Assembly: GCA_030715195.1 (NCBI GenBank)
Contig: JAUYVI010000004.1
Coordinates: forward strand, 270,803-334,802
Source of the DNA: Dongia sedimenti
GTDB lineage: Bacteria > Pseudomonadota > Alphaproteobacteria > Dongiales > Dongiaceae
DNA: 64,000 bases
Direction of reading: 5' to 3'
Part shown: positions 40,459-48,274 of the stretch, one piece after another
Layout of the letters: the number at the start of each line of letters is the position of its first letter
How positions within the stretch are numbered: position 1 is the first letter of the stretch
Program-made: the position numbers and the translations under genes
Notes under the pieces: model-generated
Told to the model about the DNA's origin: nothing
What the model saw: the letters and a program-made list of their open reading frames with translations, nothing else
Databases searched by the model: none

Positions 40459-41601
40459 CTACCCCTTCACCACTTCCCACTGCTTCGACGCCGCGCTCTT
40501 CAGCACCGCGTCGGTCACATACTCCGTCGCCAGCGCATCGCGGAAGGTCGGCGCCGCCGCCTGGCCCTTGCTCAGGCCCTCGATGAAATCCGCCGCCTGG
40601 TGCACGAAGGTGTGCTCATAGCCGATCTGCAATCCCGGCACCCACCAATGGCTCATATAGGGATGGTCGCCGTCGGTGATGTGGATCGAGCGCCAGCCGC
40701 GCAAGCGTCCCTCGTCGCCATGGTCGAACCATTGCAGCCGATGGAGATCGTGCAGGTCCCAGAAGATCGAGGCCTTCTCGCCGTTGATCTCCAGCGTGTA
40801 GAGCGCCTTGTGGCCGCGGGCATAGCGCGTCGCCTCGAACATGCCCAATGAGCCGTTCTTGAAGCGCGACAGGAACATGCTCGCATCGTCGATCTTCACG
40901 TCCGCCACCTGCCCGGTGGTCGCGTGCTTGCGCTGCTTCACGAAAGTCTCGGTCGCGCCGGTCACGGTCTCGATCCCGCCGTTCAGCCACAGCGCCGTGT
41001 CGATGCAATGCGCCAGCAGATCGCCGGTGACGCCGCTCCCGGCCACACTCGCATCCAGCCGCCAGGTACCGGTGCCGCCCTGCGGCACGTCGGCGGAGAT
41101 GGTCCAGTCCTGCAGGAACTTGGCGCGGTAGTGGAAGATCTTCCCCAGCCGCCCCTCGTCGATCAGCTTCTTGGCCAAGGTCACCGCCGGCACCCGGCGA
41201 TAATTGTACCAGACCATGTTCGGCACCTTGGCCGCCTCGACCGCGGCCACCATGCGCTCGGCCTCGGCGGCATTGCGACCGAGCGGCTTCTCGCACATCA
41301 CCATCTTGCCGGCCTGGGCCGCGGCCACCGCAATCGTCTCATGCGTATCGTTGGGCGTCGCGATGTCGATGAGGTCGATGTCCTTCCGCTCGATCACCTT
41401 CCGCCAATCGCTCTCGGAAGACTCGAAGCCCCAATTCGCCGCGAACTTCGCCGCCCCCTCGGCCGAGCGCGTGCAGACGGTCTTCAGCACCGGCTGGTAG
41501 TCCAGGGCAAAGAATTCCGGCGCCTGGCGAAACGCATTGGAATGCGTCCGCCCCATGAACCCGCCGCCGATGATCCCGATATTCAGCTTCTTCTTGGCCA
41601 C
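40459..41601 (-). CDS. Gfo/Idh/MocA-family oxidoreductase
   Basis: A 380-residue NAD(P)-dependent sugar dehydrogenase-like protein. The Rossmann loop [16 protein letters not shown] is at the N-terminus, and the family catalytic/cofactor motif [12 protein letters not shown] (EKP) sits near residue 105. The C-terminal half includes [16 protein letters not shown] with the conserved H-x-x-D. Family members oxidise inositols, sugar acids or amino sugars. A sugar isomerase/epimerase-like gene lies upstream on the same strand (182-base gap that contains a repeat), suggesting a shared carbohydrate pathway. No transporter is adjacent. Confidence 0.92.
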   Translation of the reverse strand: MAKKKLNIGIIGGGFMGRTHSNAFRQAPEFFALDYQPVLKTVCTRSAEGAAKFAANWGFESSESDWRKVIERKDIDLIDIATPNDTHETIAVAAAQAGKMVMCEKPLGRNAAEAERMVAAVEAAKVPNMVWYNYRRVPAVTLAKKLIDEGRLGKIFHYRAKFLQDWTISADVPQGGTGTWRLDASVAGSGVTGDLLAHCIDTALWLNGGIETVTGATETFVKQRKHATTGQVADVKIDDASMFLSRFKNGSLGMFEATRYARGHKALYTLEINGEKASIFWDLHDLHRLQWFDHGDEGRLRGWRSIHITDGDHPYMSHWWVPGLQIGYEHTFVHQAADFIEGLSKGQAAAPTFRDALATEYVTDAVLKSAASKQWEVVKG

Positions 41602-41652
41602 GTCTTTGTTCCCTAAGCCGGAATGTACAAGGAGAGAGTCATTGCGGGGCTA

Positions 41653-41754
41653 CCCCTCACCCCACCCTCTCCCACAAGGGGAGAGGGCTTGCTGTTGCAG
41701 TCGCCCAGTCTAAAGCCCCTCTCCCCTCGTGGGAGAGGGGTTGGGGTGAGGGGG
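41653..41754. repeat. REP-like inverted repeat, CCCCTCACCCC family
   Basis: Arms CCCCTCACCCCACCCTCTCC (from 41653) and its near-complement GGGAGAGGGGTTGGGGTGAG (to 41750) span about 100 bp, each arm carrying its own inner hairpin (CCCTCTCCCACAAGGGGAGAGGG and CCCCTCTCCCCTCGTGGGAG-). It separates the oxidoreductase and isomerase-like genes. This is a common REP type in high-GC proteobacteria. Confidence 0.8.
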
Positions 41755-41783
41755 CCTAACAGAGACTCGCCGAAGGCGCCGCG

Positions 41784-42839
41784 CTACTCCACCCACCCAT
41801 GCGCATCGCGCACCTTCAGCATCGCCCCCAGCACGTCATTCCAGGTCTGCTGCTGCGTCATGACAGCATTCGGGAACATGCACCCATCCCACGACAGATG
41901 CCGGATCTTCTTGGTCAACGCGCCCGCATCATCGCGCAGCCAATACCCGGCATGCTTGGCGATATCGAGCTTGCCGTTGGGATCGGTCGCCTGCACATGC
42001 CGCCCGGTCTTCTCGTGATCGCCGGAGCCGAACACCGTGCCGTCGTTCTGCGCCACGTGGAAGTCATAGGTCCAGAGCCGCAGCGCATCGGCCACCTTCT
42101 TGTACGCGGCATCGAGCGCCGCGCGGTCCTTCCAGTCGTAATCCTTGGGCAGCAGCCGGTCCTCTTCCGAATTGTAGCCGAGCGTGAACAGCATCGAATG
42201 CGCCATGTCGGCCTGGTAACCGACCACGCCCGGCATGCCGACCTCTTCCAGCAGGTTCACGTTCTTCTTCCAGGACTGCATCCCGCCCCAGCAGATCTCG
42301 CCCTCGGCGAACAGATACTCGCCATGATCCTGCGCCACCTTGCCGGCCTCGCGGAAGGTCTCGGCGATCTTATGCGTGTTGCCGACCGGATCCTTCTCCC
42401 AGTCGCCGACGCCGGAGGATGAATCGATGCGCACGCCACCGGTCGGACGGATGCCCATCTCGCGCATCCACTGGCCGATCTTGCAGGCCTTCTTCACCTG
42501 CTCGACGAAGCGGGCGCGCTCCTCTTTCGTGCCCATGGCCGAGCCGCCGCCGGCCCCGCCCCAGATCGGCGCCACGAACGATCCGACCTTCAGCCCATAG
42601 GAGGCGATGTGGTCGGTCACCCGCTTGATGTCGTCCTTGGAACTGTCGATCGAGATATGCGGATCGGCGAGCCAGAGATCGACCCCGTCGAACTTCACCC
42701 CATCGACCTCGGCGTTCTGGGTCAGCTCCAGCAGCGTATCGAGCCCGATAAACGGCTCCGCCCCCGGCGCCCCCTTGCCGACCACCCCCGGCCACATCGC
42801 GTTGTGGAGCTTCGGATAGTTGTTGGTATGTGCAGCCAT
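41784..42839 (-). CDS. Sugar phosphate isomerase/epimerase (xylose isomerase-like TIM barrel)
   Basis: A 351-residue AP-endonuclease-2-type TIM barrel. VDGVKFDGVDLWLADPHISI, IASYGLKVGSFVAPIWGG and EYLFAEGEICWGGMQSWKKN carry the acidic and His metal ligands expected of the fold; VGYQADMAHSMLFTLGYNSE is another ligand-bearing loop. It would isomerise or epimerise a sugar or inositol derivative. It forms a pair with the Gfo/Idh/MocA-type gene downstream. Exact substrate unknown. ATG at 42839 follows GGGAGGAGATGCGCC, giving a good ribosome site. Confidence 0.88.
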   Translation of the reverse strand: MAAHTNNYPKLHNAMWPGVVGKGAPGAEPFIGLDTLLELTQNAEVDGVKFDGVDLWLADPHISIDSSKDDIKRVTDHIASYGLKVGSFVAPIWGGAGGGSAMGTKEERARFVEQVKKACKIGQWMREMGIRPTGGVRIDSSSGVGDWEKDPVGNTHKIAETFREAGKVAQDHGEYLFAEGEICWGGMQSWKKNVNLLEEVGMPGVVGYQADMAHSMLFTLGYNSEEDRLLPKDYDWKDRAALDAAYKKVADALRLWTYDFHVAQNDGTVFGSGDHEKTGRHVQATDPNGKLDIAKHAGYWLRDDAGALTKKIRHLSWDGCMFPNAVMTQQQTWNDVLGAMLKVRDAHGWVE

Positions 42840-43360
42840 GGCGCATCTCCTCCCAAAGGGCGCCGCGCAGCCTCGAGGACAAGGCGCGGCGCCGGAACAT
42901 CCATCAGCCGGGAAATCGCCTCCGCCCGTTCCTCTCTCTCACCGTCATCCCCGGGCTTGGCCCGGGGATCCACGCCTTTCTCTCCACCGCAAGAAAGGAA
43001 CGCGGACCATGACGAACAACGAGAGGGCCAAACGCGATCGCCCCGGTAATTCAGTGAGGGAGGAGCCCCGTTGCGCGCAGCACCGATAACCGCCCCGCAA
43101 CAAATCCCCGTCAGTCGAAATCGGCTTCTTTTCGTTGTCGCGTCACCGCCAAAGCAGGACCCGTTCCCTCCCGCCCGTCCGGCGCTTTGCTGCGGCTGGA
43201 CTGGACATGGGGAGGATGTTCAGGCGGGCGGGGGAGGGTGTCAAGCGCGACGGCGGCAGCGGCGCGGAGGATGAGCGGTTTGTACCGGGCTGTGAGCGAT
43301 TTGTTATATCGGCGCTTCCATGCCTAAAGTGGCGAATCGTTTTCCCGTGAGATCAGCGTC
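42840..43360. other. 521-base intergenic region with one REP half-unit
   Basis: It holds the promoter of the isomerase-like gene on the left and of the DUF6429 gene on the right. A single REP half-unit lies at 42943-42980. A 26-codon frame starting at ATG 43010 exists but has no family support. No other structure was recognised. Confidence 0.4.
42943..42980. repeat. REP half-unit of the GTCATCCCCGG family
   Basis: CGTCATCCCCGGGCTTGGCC followed by CGGGGATCCACGCCTTTC matches one half of the doublet at 21309-21393 apart from two or three changes. It folds as a single hairpin. Confidence 0.8.
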
Positions 43361-43591
43361 ATGGAAATAGACACCGACAAGATTGACGACGCGGTTCTAG
43401 CCCTGCTGTGGCTGACGGTGCATGACCACAGGCGCGCCTGGAAGGGTCTCGACTGGGAGGCGCTTGGTCGGCTGCACCGTAAGGGGCTGATTTCCGATCC
43501 GGCCAATAAGGCCAAGTCAGTGGTTCTGAGCGACGAGGGGTTGGAGCGCGCAGAAGCGCTGTTTCAATCTCTGTTTATGCGCCCTAAGTGA
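43361..43591 (+). CDS. DUF6429-family protein
   Basis: A 76-residue protein. IDTDKIDDAVLALLWLTVHD, then AWKGLDWEALGRLHRKGLI and DPANKAKSVVLSDEGLERAE match the DUF6429 family of small bacterial proteins, whose C-terminal part resembles a winged helix. Function unknown. The ribosome site is weak. It abuts the decayed antitoxin-type locus on the opposite strand. Confidence 0.75.
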   Translation: MEIDTDKIDDAVLALLWLTVHDHRRAWKGLDWEALGRLHRKGLISDPANKAKSVVLSDEGLERAEALFQSLFMRPK

Positions 43592-43623
43592 GTCTCCTCG
43601 CGTGCCGCGTTCCGCCCTTGTCT

Positions 43624-43665
43624 CAGAATCGGGGTCAGAATCGGGGTCAGAGTAAGATTTCTCCC
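43624..43665 (+). repeat. Tandem 12-mer plus GGGTCAGAGTAAGATTTCTC direct repeat, copy 1
   Basis: The 12-mer CAGAATCGGGGT occurs twice in tandem (43624-43647) and runs into GGGTCAGAGTAAGATTTCTC plus CC (43644-43665). The same 22 bases recur exactly at 45152-45173, in the same orientation, 1.5 kb away. Confidence 0.9.
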
Positions 43666-43669
43666 GCCT

Positions 43670-44009
43670 CGAGATTAAGCGTCGCGGCGCCGAAACGCGC
43701 TTCGCCTTCTTCGGTTTCGCAGCCTTCGTCCGCGCCACGGGCCGCGCTGCAAGCTCCAGGCCCAGCGCCTTCGCTACCCGCAATACAGTCGCCAGTTCCG
43801 GATTGCCGCTGCCGCTGAGTGCCTTGGTGAGGCTTTCGCGCCTGAACCTGCTCAGGCGCGCCACCTTCGCCATGCCGCGCGGCCGCACCGAGAGCATGCG
43901 CCACGGTGGCCGTATCGCCGGTCTCCAGCGTTTCGGACAAACAGATCGCAATGTCCCGTTCGGTCTCCAGGACCTTCGGCACATCGAACTTCCGCGTCTT
44001 CAGCGCCAT
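43670..44009 (-). pseudogene. Frameshifted addiction-module antidote (HTH) gene
   Basis: The start (from 44009) encodes ALKTRKFDVPKVLETERDIA, the typical N-terminus of putative addiction-module antidote proteins. After A-R near 43875 the matching reading frame moves by one base: the next frame gives GMAKVARLSRFRRESLTKAL and SGSGNPELATVLRVAKALGL, the expected HTH and C-terminal part. Joined, the two parts form one ordinary antidote protein, so the gene is broken by a small indel. The C-terminal frame runs on into the tandem repeat. No matching killer (RelE-like) toxin gene is adjacent. Confidence 0.75.
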
Positions 44010-44016
44010 CGACCGA

Positions 44017-44292
44017 TCACGCCGCCCTCCGCGGTGCCTTCTTCCCGCTGCGCCGTTGCGGCATCGGCTCCAGCTTGATCATCGGCAGAGTGCCGAGCTT
44101 GAACGCGATCCGGGCCAAGCGGTCGGTCGAGAAGCCACGGTGCTTGCCGTTTAGGATGCGCGAGATCTCCGGCTGCTTGAGGCCGGTCTTGGCCGCCAAT
44201 TCCACCTGAGTCATCCGCGAACCGCGCATCAGCTAGCCGAGCTCGACCGACAGACCCGCACGCAGGAAGAGTTCATCAAGTGCGGAGGGCAC
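44017..44292 (-). pseudogene. XRE-type HTH gene interrupted by an in-frame TAG
   Basis: From a GTG at 44292 the frame reads VPSALDELFLRAGLSVELG, then a TAG (44235-44233), then LMRGSRMTQVELAAKTGLKQ and PEISRILNGKHRGFSTDRLA. The second part is an XRE/HipB-like helix-turn-helix; the first part reads like its natural N-terminus. Either the gene is disrupted by the stop, or a shortened 70-residue protein starts at ATG 44229. It begins four bases after the aqpZ stop and precedes the antidote pseudogene, so this is a decayed regulator or antitoxin pair. Confidence 0.6.
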
Positions 44293-44296
44293 CGCC

Positions 44297-45013
44297 TCAG
44301 GCCTTGCCGGTCACCGCGCCCTGCGGCTCCTTGCTGAGCCAGTGGTAGAGCGCGCCGCCGATGGCGCCGCCGATCAGCGGCGCCACCCAGAACAGCCAGA
44401 GCTGCTGCAAGGCCCAGCCGCCGACGAAGAGCGCGGGGCCGGTGCTGCGCGCCGGATTGACCGAGGTGTTGGTCACCGGAATGCTGATCAGGTGGATGAG
44501 GCAGAGCGCGAATCCGATCGCCAGCGGCGCGAAGCCGGCCGGCGCCTTGCCGTGGGTGGCGCCCATGATGATGAACAGGAACAGCGCGGTCAGCACCACC
44601 TCGGTGACGAGGCAGGCGGCCAGGCTGTACTGGCCCGGCGAGTGCGCGCCATAACCGTTCGAGGCCATGCCGCCGGCGATGTCGAAGCCGGGCGCGCCGC
44701 TGGCGATGAAATAGAGCAGCCCGCCCGCGACCACGCCGCCGACGACCTGCGCCGCGATATAGGGGAGGATCTGGTTGACGGGAAACCGCCGGCCGGCCGC
44801 GAGCCCCACCGTCACCGCCGGGTTGAGGTGACAGCCGGAGATGTGGCCGATCGCATAGGCCATGGTGACGACCGTGAGACCGAAGGCCAGCGAGACTCCG
44901 AGCAGGCCGATGCCGACGCCAGGAAAGGCCGCTGCGATCACCGCGCTGCCGCAGCCGCCGAAGGTCAGCCAGAACGTGCCGATCGCCTCGGCCGCCAGCT
45001 TGCGCATATCCAT
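44297..45013 (-). CDS. aqpZ: Aquaporin Z
   Basis: A 238-residue water channel with six membrane helices and two NPA loops (HLNPAVT, residues 64-66; SVNPARS, 186-188). The selectivity-filter residues Phe44, His174, Thr183 and Arg189 are those of water-specific AqpZ (E. coli Phe43, His174, Thr183, Arg189), so it should pass water and exclude glycerol. The start ATG at 45013 is chosen for the conserved [15 protein letters not shown]-terminus. The gene lies between two identical 22-bp direct repeats (43644, 45152), which suggests it sits in an exchangeable segment. Confidence 0.96.
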   Translation of the reverse strand: MDMRKLAAEAIGTFWLTFGGCGSAVIAAAFPGVGIGLLGVSLAFGLTVVTMAYAIGHISGCHLNPAVTVGLAAGRRFPVNQILPYIAAQVVGGVVAGGLLYFIASGAPGFDIAGGMASNGYGAHSPGQYSLAACLVTEVVLTALFLFIIMGATHGKAPAGFAPLAIGFALCLIHLISIPVTNTSVNPARSTGPALFVGGWALQQLWLFWVAPLIGGAIGGALYHWLSKEPQGAVTGKA

Positions 45014-45107
45014 GATGGTCCCCCGAATGAATCCCCGTGATTCGGAGGATAGCCGATCGGCGTCCGATCGCAAGGACGTGGCGCCTTCAAATGCGCGTGT
45101 TCTGCGT

Positions 45108-45173
45108 GAGTAATCGGGGCCACCGGGGAGTAATCTGGGTCGGAGTAATCTGGGTCAGAGTAAGATTTCTCCC
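45108..45173 (+). repeat. Tandem 15-mer plus GGGTCAGAGTAAGATTTCTC direct repeat, copy 2
   Basis: GAGTAATCTGGGTCG (45128-45142) is repeated as GAGTAATCTGGGTCA (45143-45157), with a diverged copy at 45108. It runs into the 22 bases 45152-45173, identical to 43644-43665. Together with copy 1 it flanks aqpZ and the two broken HTH genes. Confidence 0.9.
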
Positions 45174-45179
45174 CTCCGC

Positions 45180-46349
45180 CTATGTCTCACTCGCTTCGTT
45201 CGTCGTGATGGCGAGGATGTCCTGGGCGAGCCAGTACCGGCGACCCTTGAAGGTCTCTTCCTTGACGATCCCCACCTCGGCCAGGCGCTTCAGGTTGTTC
45301 TTCGCGGCGTTGTAAGAGATGCCGAGATCGCGCGCGATCGTCGGCACGAAGAGGATCGGGTGTTCGAAGAAGAGATCGATCAGCCGGCCCAGCAGCACCG
45401 ATGACCGGGCTCGCTGCACCCGTCGCATGAAGTCCTGGCGCATGTCCTGGAGCCGGCGGATCTTGGTGACGGTGGCCCGGCATTCGGCCTCGACCCCGCG
45501 CAGGAAGAACGCAATCCAGCGCTCCCAGAGCCCGTCGGTGCTCACGTCGAACATGAGATCGATGTAGTCGTCGCGGTTGCGCTCAAAGTAGCTCGACAGG
45601 TAGAGCAGCGGCTGCGGCAGGGCTTTTCGCTCACAGAGAATCAACGGGATGATGAGACGGCCCAGACGGCCGTTGCCGTCGGGATAAGGATGGATGGCTT
45701 CGAACTGATAGTGAAGCAGGGCGAGTCTGACCAGCAGCGGAAGTTCAGGTTCCGCTGCCTGCATATACTTTTCGAATGCATGCAAGGCCGGCATCACCTC
45801 TTGAGGCGGCGGGGGAACATATCGGGCGTCTTTGATGCGGGTGCTGCCACCGATCCAGTTCTGCTCGCCTCGAACTTCGCCGGCCCGGACGCGTGCGCCG
45901 CGGCGATCGGTGACGCTCTCGAGCAGAATCGTATGCATCTCGTTCATCATGCGGAGACAGACGGGCAACTCCTGGAGCCGCGCGATGCCATGTTCCAATG
46001 CCCGGACGTAGTTGTGGACCTCGCGCGCGTCGGGGGCATCGCCCGCGACATCCATTCCCGATTCGAACAAGGCGAGTTGCCTGACCGAGGTGATCGTTCC
46101 CTCGATGCGCGATGATGCGACCGCTTCTTGGCGCAGGAGCGGCCGGATCAGGAGATAGGGGTTGGTCATGATGCCGCCGATGCCGGCAAGCTCACCAAGG
46201 CTCTGACTGGCGCTCGCCAGCAGATTGATCATCGGCTCAAGGTCGAGAACGCGGCGCGGTGGCAGCGGGTCAGGCAGAAACGCCACCGCTCCGTCGATCG
46301 TCGGAACGAGCTTGCCGGGAGCGGTCCTGCCGAAATCCTGGGCTTTCAC
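45180..46349 (-). CDS. Fic-domain protein (probable AMP-transferase) with C-terminal winged helix
   Basis: A 389-residue protein. The Fic core reads HPYPDGNGRLGR (His220), with the usual Phe replaced by Tyr. An N-terminal inhibitory-helix motif, S-x-x-x-E-G, is present as SSRIEG (Ser79, Glu83), so it is a class II self-inhibited Fic. The last 90 residues (LFFEHPILFVPTIARDLGIS, YNAAKNNLKRLAEVGIVKEE) form a winged-helix DNA-binding domain. Such proteins AMPylate target proteins and may bind their own promoter. The start is GTG at 46349, without a clear ribosome site. Upstream lie two palindromes in AT-rich DNA. Confidence 0.93.
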   Translation of the reverse strand: MKAQDFGRTAPGKLVPTIDGAVAFLPDPLPPRRVLDLEPMINLLASASQSLGELAGIGGIMTNPYLLIRPLLRQEAVASSRIEGTITSVRQLALFESGMDVAGDAPDAREVHNYVRALEHGIARLQELPVCLRMMNEMHTILLESVTDRRGARVRAGEVRGEQNWIGGSTRIKDARYVPPPPQEVMPALHAFEKYMQAAEPELPLLVRLALLHYQFEAIHPYPDGNGRLGRLIIPLILCERKALPQPLLYLSSYFERNRDDYIDLMFDVSTDGLWERWIAFFLRGVEAECRATVTKIRRLQDMRQDFMRRVQRARSSVLLGRLIDLFFEHPILFVPTIARDLGISYNAAKNNLKRLAEVGIVKEETFKGRRYWLAQDILAITTNEASET

Positions 46350-46467
46350 GAAGGTGCCATTGAGTGCACTAGGATTGCAGACGATTGCATGAAATGGGTC
46401 AAAAATGCAATCGCGGCGATAACTGTGCAGTTAACAGCACTATTATAAAATTAGATATTTCAATGGT
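46350..46467 (-). promoter_or_regulatory. AT-rich promoter and possible operators of the Fic gene
   Basis: An inverted repeat GATTGCAT (46383-46390) and ATGCAATC (46405-46412) with a 14-base spacer lies about 35-60 bases upstream of the Fic start. A second, imperfect palindrome GTGCAGTTAACAGCAC (46425-46440; 14 of 16 positions symmetric, centred on GTTAAC) follows. The surrounding DNA is much more AT-rich than average. The Fic protein's winged-helix domain or a lost HTH partner may bind here. Confidence 0.5.
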
Positions 46468-46590
46468 TTACTGTAAAAAGGGCGCTGGCGGGGCATCGCC
46501 GGTCTCCAGCGCTTCGGAGAGAGTGAACGCAATGTCCGGGTCGGTCTCCAGGAACTTCGCCACGTCGAACTTCCGTGTCTTCAGCGCCAT
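46468..46590 (-). pseudogene. Truncated addiction-module antidote gene (N-terminal stub)
   Basis: From ATG 46590 the frame reads MALKTRKFDVAKFLETDPDI then AFTLSEALETGDAP, followed by APFLQ and a stop. This is the antidote N-terminus also seen at 44009, with the same MALKTRKFDV opening, cut off before the HTH. The break falls at the AT-rich Fic promoter region. It shows a second decayed copy of the same gene family 2.6 kb away. Confidence 0.7.
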
Positions 46591-47146
46591 CGCGCTACGC
46601 CTTCAATTCCTGTGTCATTGCCTTGGCGGCCGGTCGTGACCACGCCTGTCCCCAAGCGCGCCGTCACTCGGGAACGGCTCCGTATTCGGAAACTCCCGGT
46701 ACTCATGCAGGATGAATTCGAACCGGCCGCCGTTGTCCAGCTGGGTCACGGTCTTGATGCGCTCTGGGTCGGTGCGGTCGTAGGTCATGTCGCCGTTCTG
46801 CCCGTTGTCGCAGAGCAACCGGCCGGTGCCCTTGCCGTTGACGGCGGGCCACCAGATGAAGGCGCAGATCATATGCGGGTCAGCGCGATTGCTGCAGACG
46901 AAGCCACCAATGCCGCCAAGGCGGCCGCGATGCGGCCGCTGCTTCTTCCGTGACTCACGACAGGCCCCCGTTCCCCGTTCTTGCCGGGCATGCCGCGCGC
47001 CCATCGGCGGTGCAACCGCCGACGCACGCATCCCGCAAAGCAGCGGCTCGAAAGGCTCGCCCTGATGTTGCGAATTCTGCCTCGGCGGATGTTGGAGATA
47101 TTCTGCGACCTTGTGACTCCGCGACAGGGACGCGCTAGGCTTGGGC
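46591..47146. other. Intergenic region with a possible decayed secreted-protein gene
   Basis: No intact gene is convincing. On the minus strand a signal-peptide-like frame (46991-46869, GRIAAALAALVASSAAIALT) ends in a stop just where another frame becomes protein-like (MICAFIWWPAVNGKGTGRLL, DRTDPERIKTVTQLDNGGRF) and runs to 46615. Joined by a frameshift near 46875 they would form a small exported protein. No family was recognised. Confidence 0.3.
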
Positions 47147-47254
47147 ATGGAAAACTCTCCGCATCCCTTTCACCCGTACACCGTTTGGGTTGTCGCTGCT
47201 CTGATCGTGGTGGGTTTTGCCGTCGCACTCGCCGGGTATCTGGATCTGTTCTGA
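47147..47254 (+). CDS. Candidate 35-residue single-pass membrane protein
   Basis: ATG 47147 opens a 35-codon frame: MENSPHPFHPYTVWVVAALI then VVGFAVALAGYLDLF. It has a polar N-terminus and one clean transmembrane helix, so composition is protein-like and unlike chance frames here. There is no clear ribosome site, but a TTGTGA/TAGGCT promoter-like pair directly upstream would give a near-leaderless mRNA. Function unknown; could be chance. Confidence 0.4.
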   Translation: MENSPHPFHPYTVWVVAALIVVGFAVALAGYLDLF

Positions 47255-47437
47255 GCGCCGCAGCGACGCGTTGCGGCTTGCGCTGAATTCAAGAAATCTT
47301 TCTCGCCCGCGCGGGCATGTGCGGACACGCGCGGCGCAATCGTGTATAGTGAGCTTGCGCTGTTTGACATCGTGAATTCCGCGGCTGTATCCGTCGCCGT
47401 GCAGATCACGCGGCGTCACCGCCGGTGACGGCACCCG

Positions 47438-48245
47438 GACCGGACCCGGACAGAAAAAGCTCTGCAAGCAAATTCTGCGGGACGCGATGCGGAGCCCCGC
47501 GCAGACCGGACGCAGACAGAAACAAAGCGCATGCAAATTCTGGGGGACGGAATGCGGAGCTCCGCGCAGAACGCAGGTCACCCCGACCGGACCCCGACAG
47601 AATCAAGAACCGGTTGCGCACAGACGAACGAGAATCCCGCTTTCATCGCGGAGACTTAGTGCGGCTTTTCCCCCTCGGGAACGGCCGGACGCGTCTGGGT
47701 TGCTCGGGTGTCAAAATTCTGCCGGACGCGGTGCCGAGCCCCACGCGGAGCGCAACGCAGTGCACGCAGACCGGACGCAGACAGAAGCGAAAGACGTTCC
47801 GCCGCGCGATCCCCGCAGGGTTGACTCAGGGTTTACCGAATCGAAAAGCGCTTCCGGCCGCGCGCATGAGAAGCACGCTGCAATCTCAAAGGCTTGCTGC
47901 GTCCGGGCGCCCGCCGAAATGGTCGCCGCCGTAAACCCCGACGCCGCGCCCCCACACAGACCGGACGCAGACAGAAGCGAAAGACGTTCCGCCGCGCGAT
48001 CTCAGCAGGGTTGACCCAGGGTTTACCGAATCGAAAAACGCTTCCGGCCGCGCGCATGAGAAGCACGCTGCAATCTCAAAGGCTTGCTGCGTCCGGACGC
48101 CCGCCGAAACGGTCGCCGCCGTAAACCCCGACGCCGCGCCCCCACGCAGACCGGACGCAGACGGAATCAAACACCGCTGGCGCACAGACGCATGCGAATC
48201 CCGCTTTCATCGCCGAGACGTAGTGCGCCTTTCCCGCTTCCAAAC
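47438..48245 (+). repeat. Mosaic repeat array built on the motif GACCGGAC-nnn-GACAGAA
   Basis: Six copies of an 18-bp motif start at 47438, 47504, 47585, 47769, 47959 and 48149 (the last reads GACGGAA at its end). Each is followed by one of three unit types. Type A (47438, 47504) has GCAAATTCTG about 30 bases on. Type C (47585, 48149) has GCGCACAGACG and AATCCCGCTTTCATCGC. Type D (47769, 47959) has AGACGTTCCGCCGCGCGATC. The order is A A C D D C. The first three units end in a shared tail beginning AAATTCTG and including GAGCCCC or a close variant. Confidence 0.85.
47769..48148 (+). repeat. 190-bp tandem direct repeat (two full copies)
   Basis: Positions 47769-47958 and 47959-48148 are two head-to-tail copies, nearly identical, with exactly 190 bp period and only a few substitutions (for example CCCCGCAGGG against CTCAGCAGGG). 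A third copy begins at 48149 but diverges after the motif. The period is not a multiple of three and the unit contains stops in the protein-like frames, so it is not a protein repeat. Confidence 0.92.
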
Positions 48246-48274
48246 AGAGCGCGGCCGTCTGTGTCGGTGCCCGG

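Larger units (their letters stand above)
47255..48274. other. 1-kb non-coding region dominated by mosaic repeats
   Basis: No credible gene on either strand. From 47438 to about 48245 it consists of units that each begin with an 18-bp motif (see the repeat entries). Before that, TTGACA at 47364-47369 with a weak TGTATC box at 47386-47391 could drive a transcript into the array. Confidence 0.6.

Noticed and set aside
43010..43090. 26-codon frame at ATG 43010
   Set aside because: It has no ribosome site, membrane helix or recognisable pattern, so it was not called.
47135..48185. Several 70-175 codon frames across the repeat mosaic
   Set aside because: They are Arg/Ser/Pro-rich, change frame between the 190-bp copies and have no ribosome sites.
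47438..48245. CRISPR array
   Set aside because: The repeated motif is 18 bp with irregular 66-190 bp spacing, and the intervening bodies are themselves repeated. There are no cas genes.
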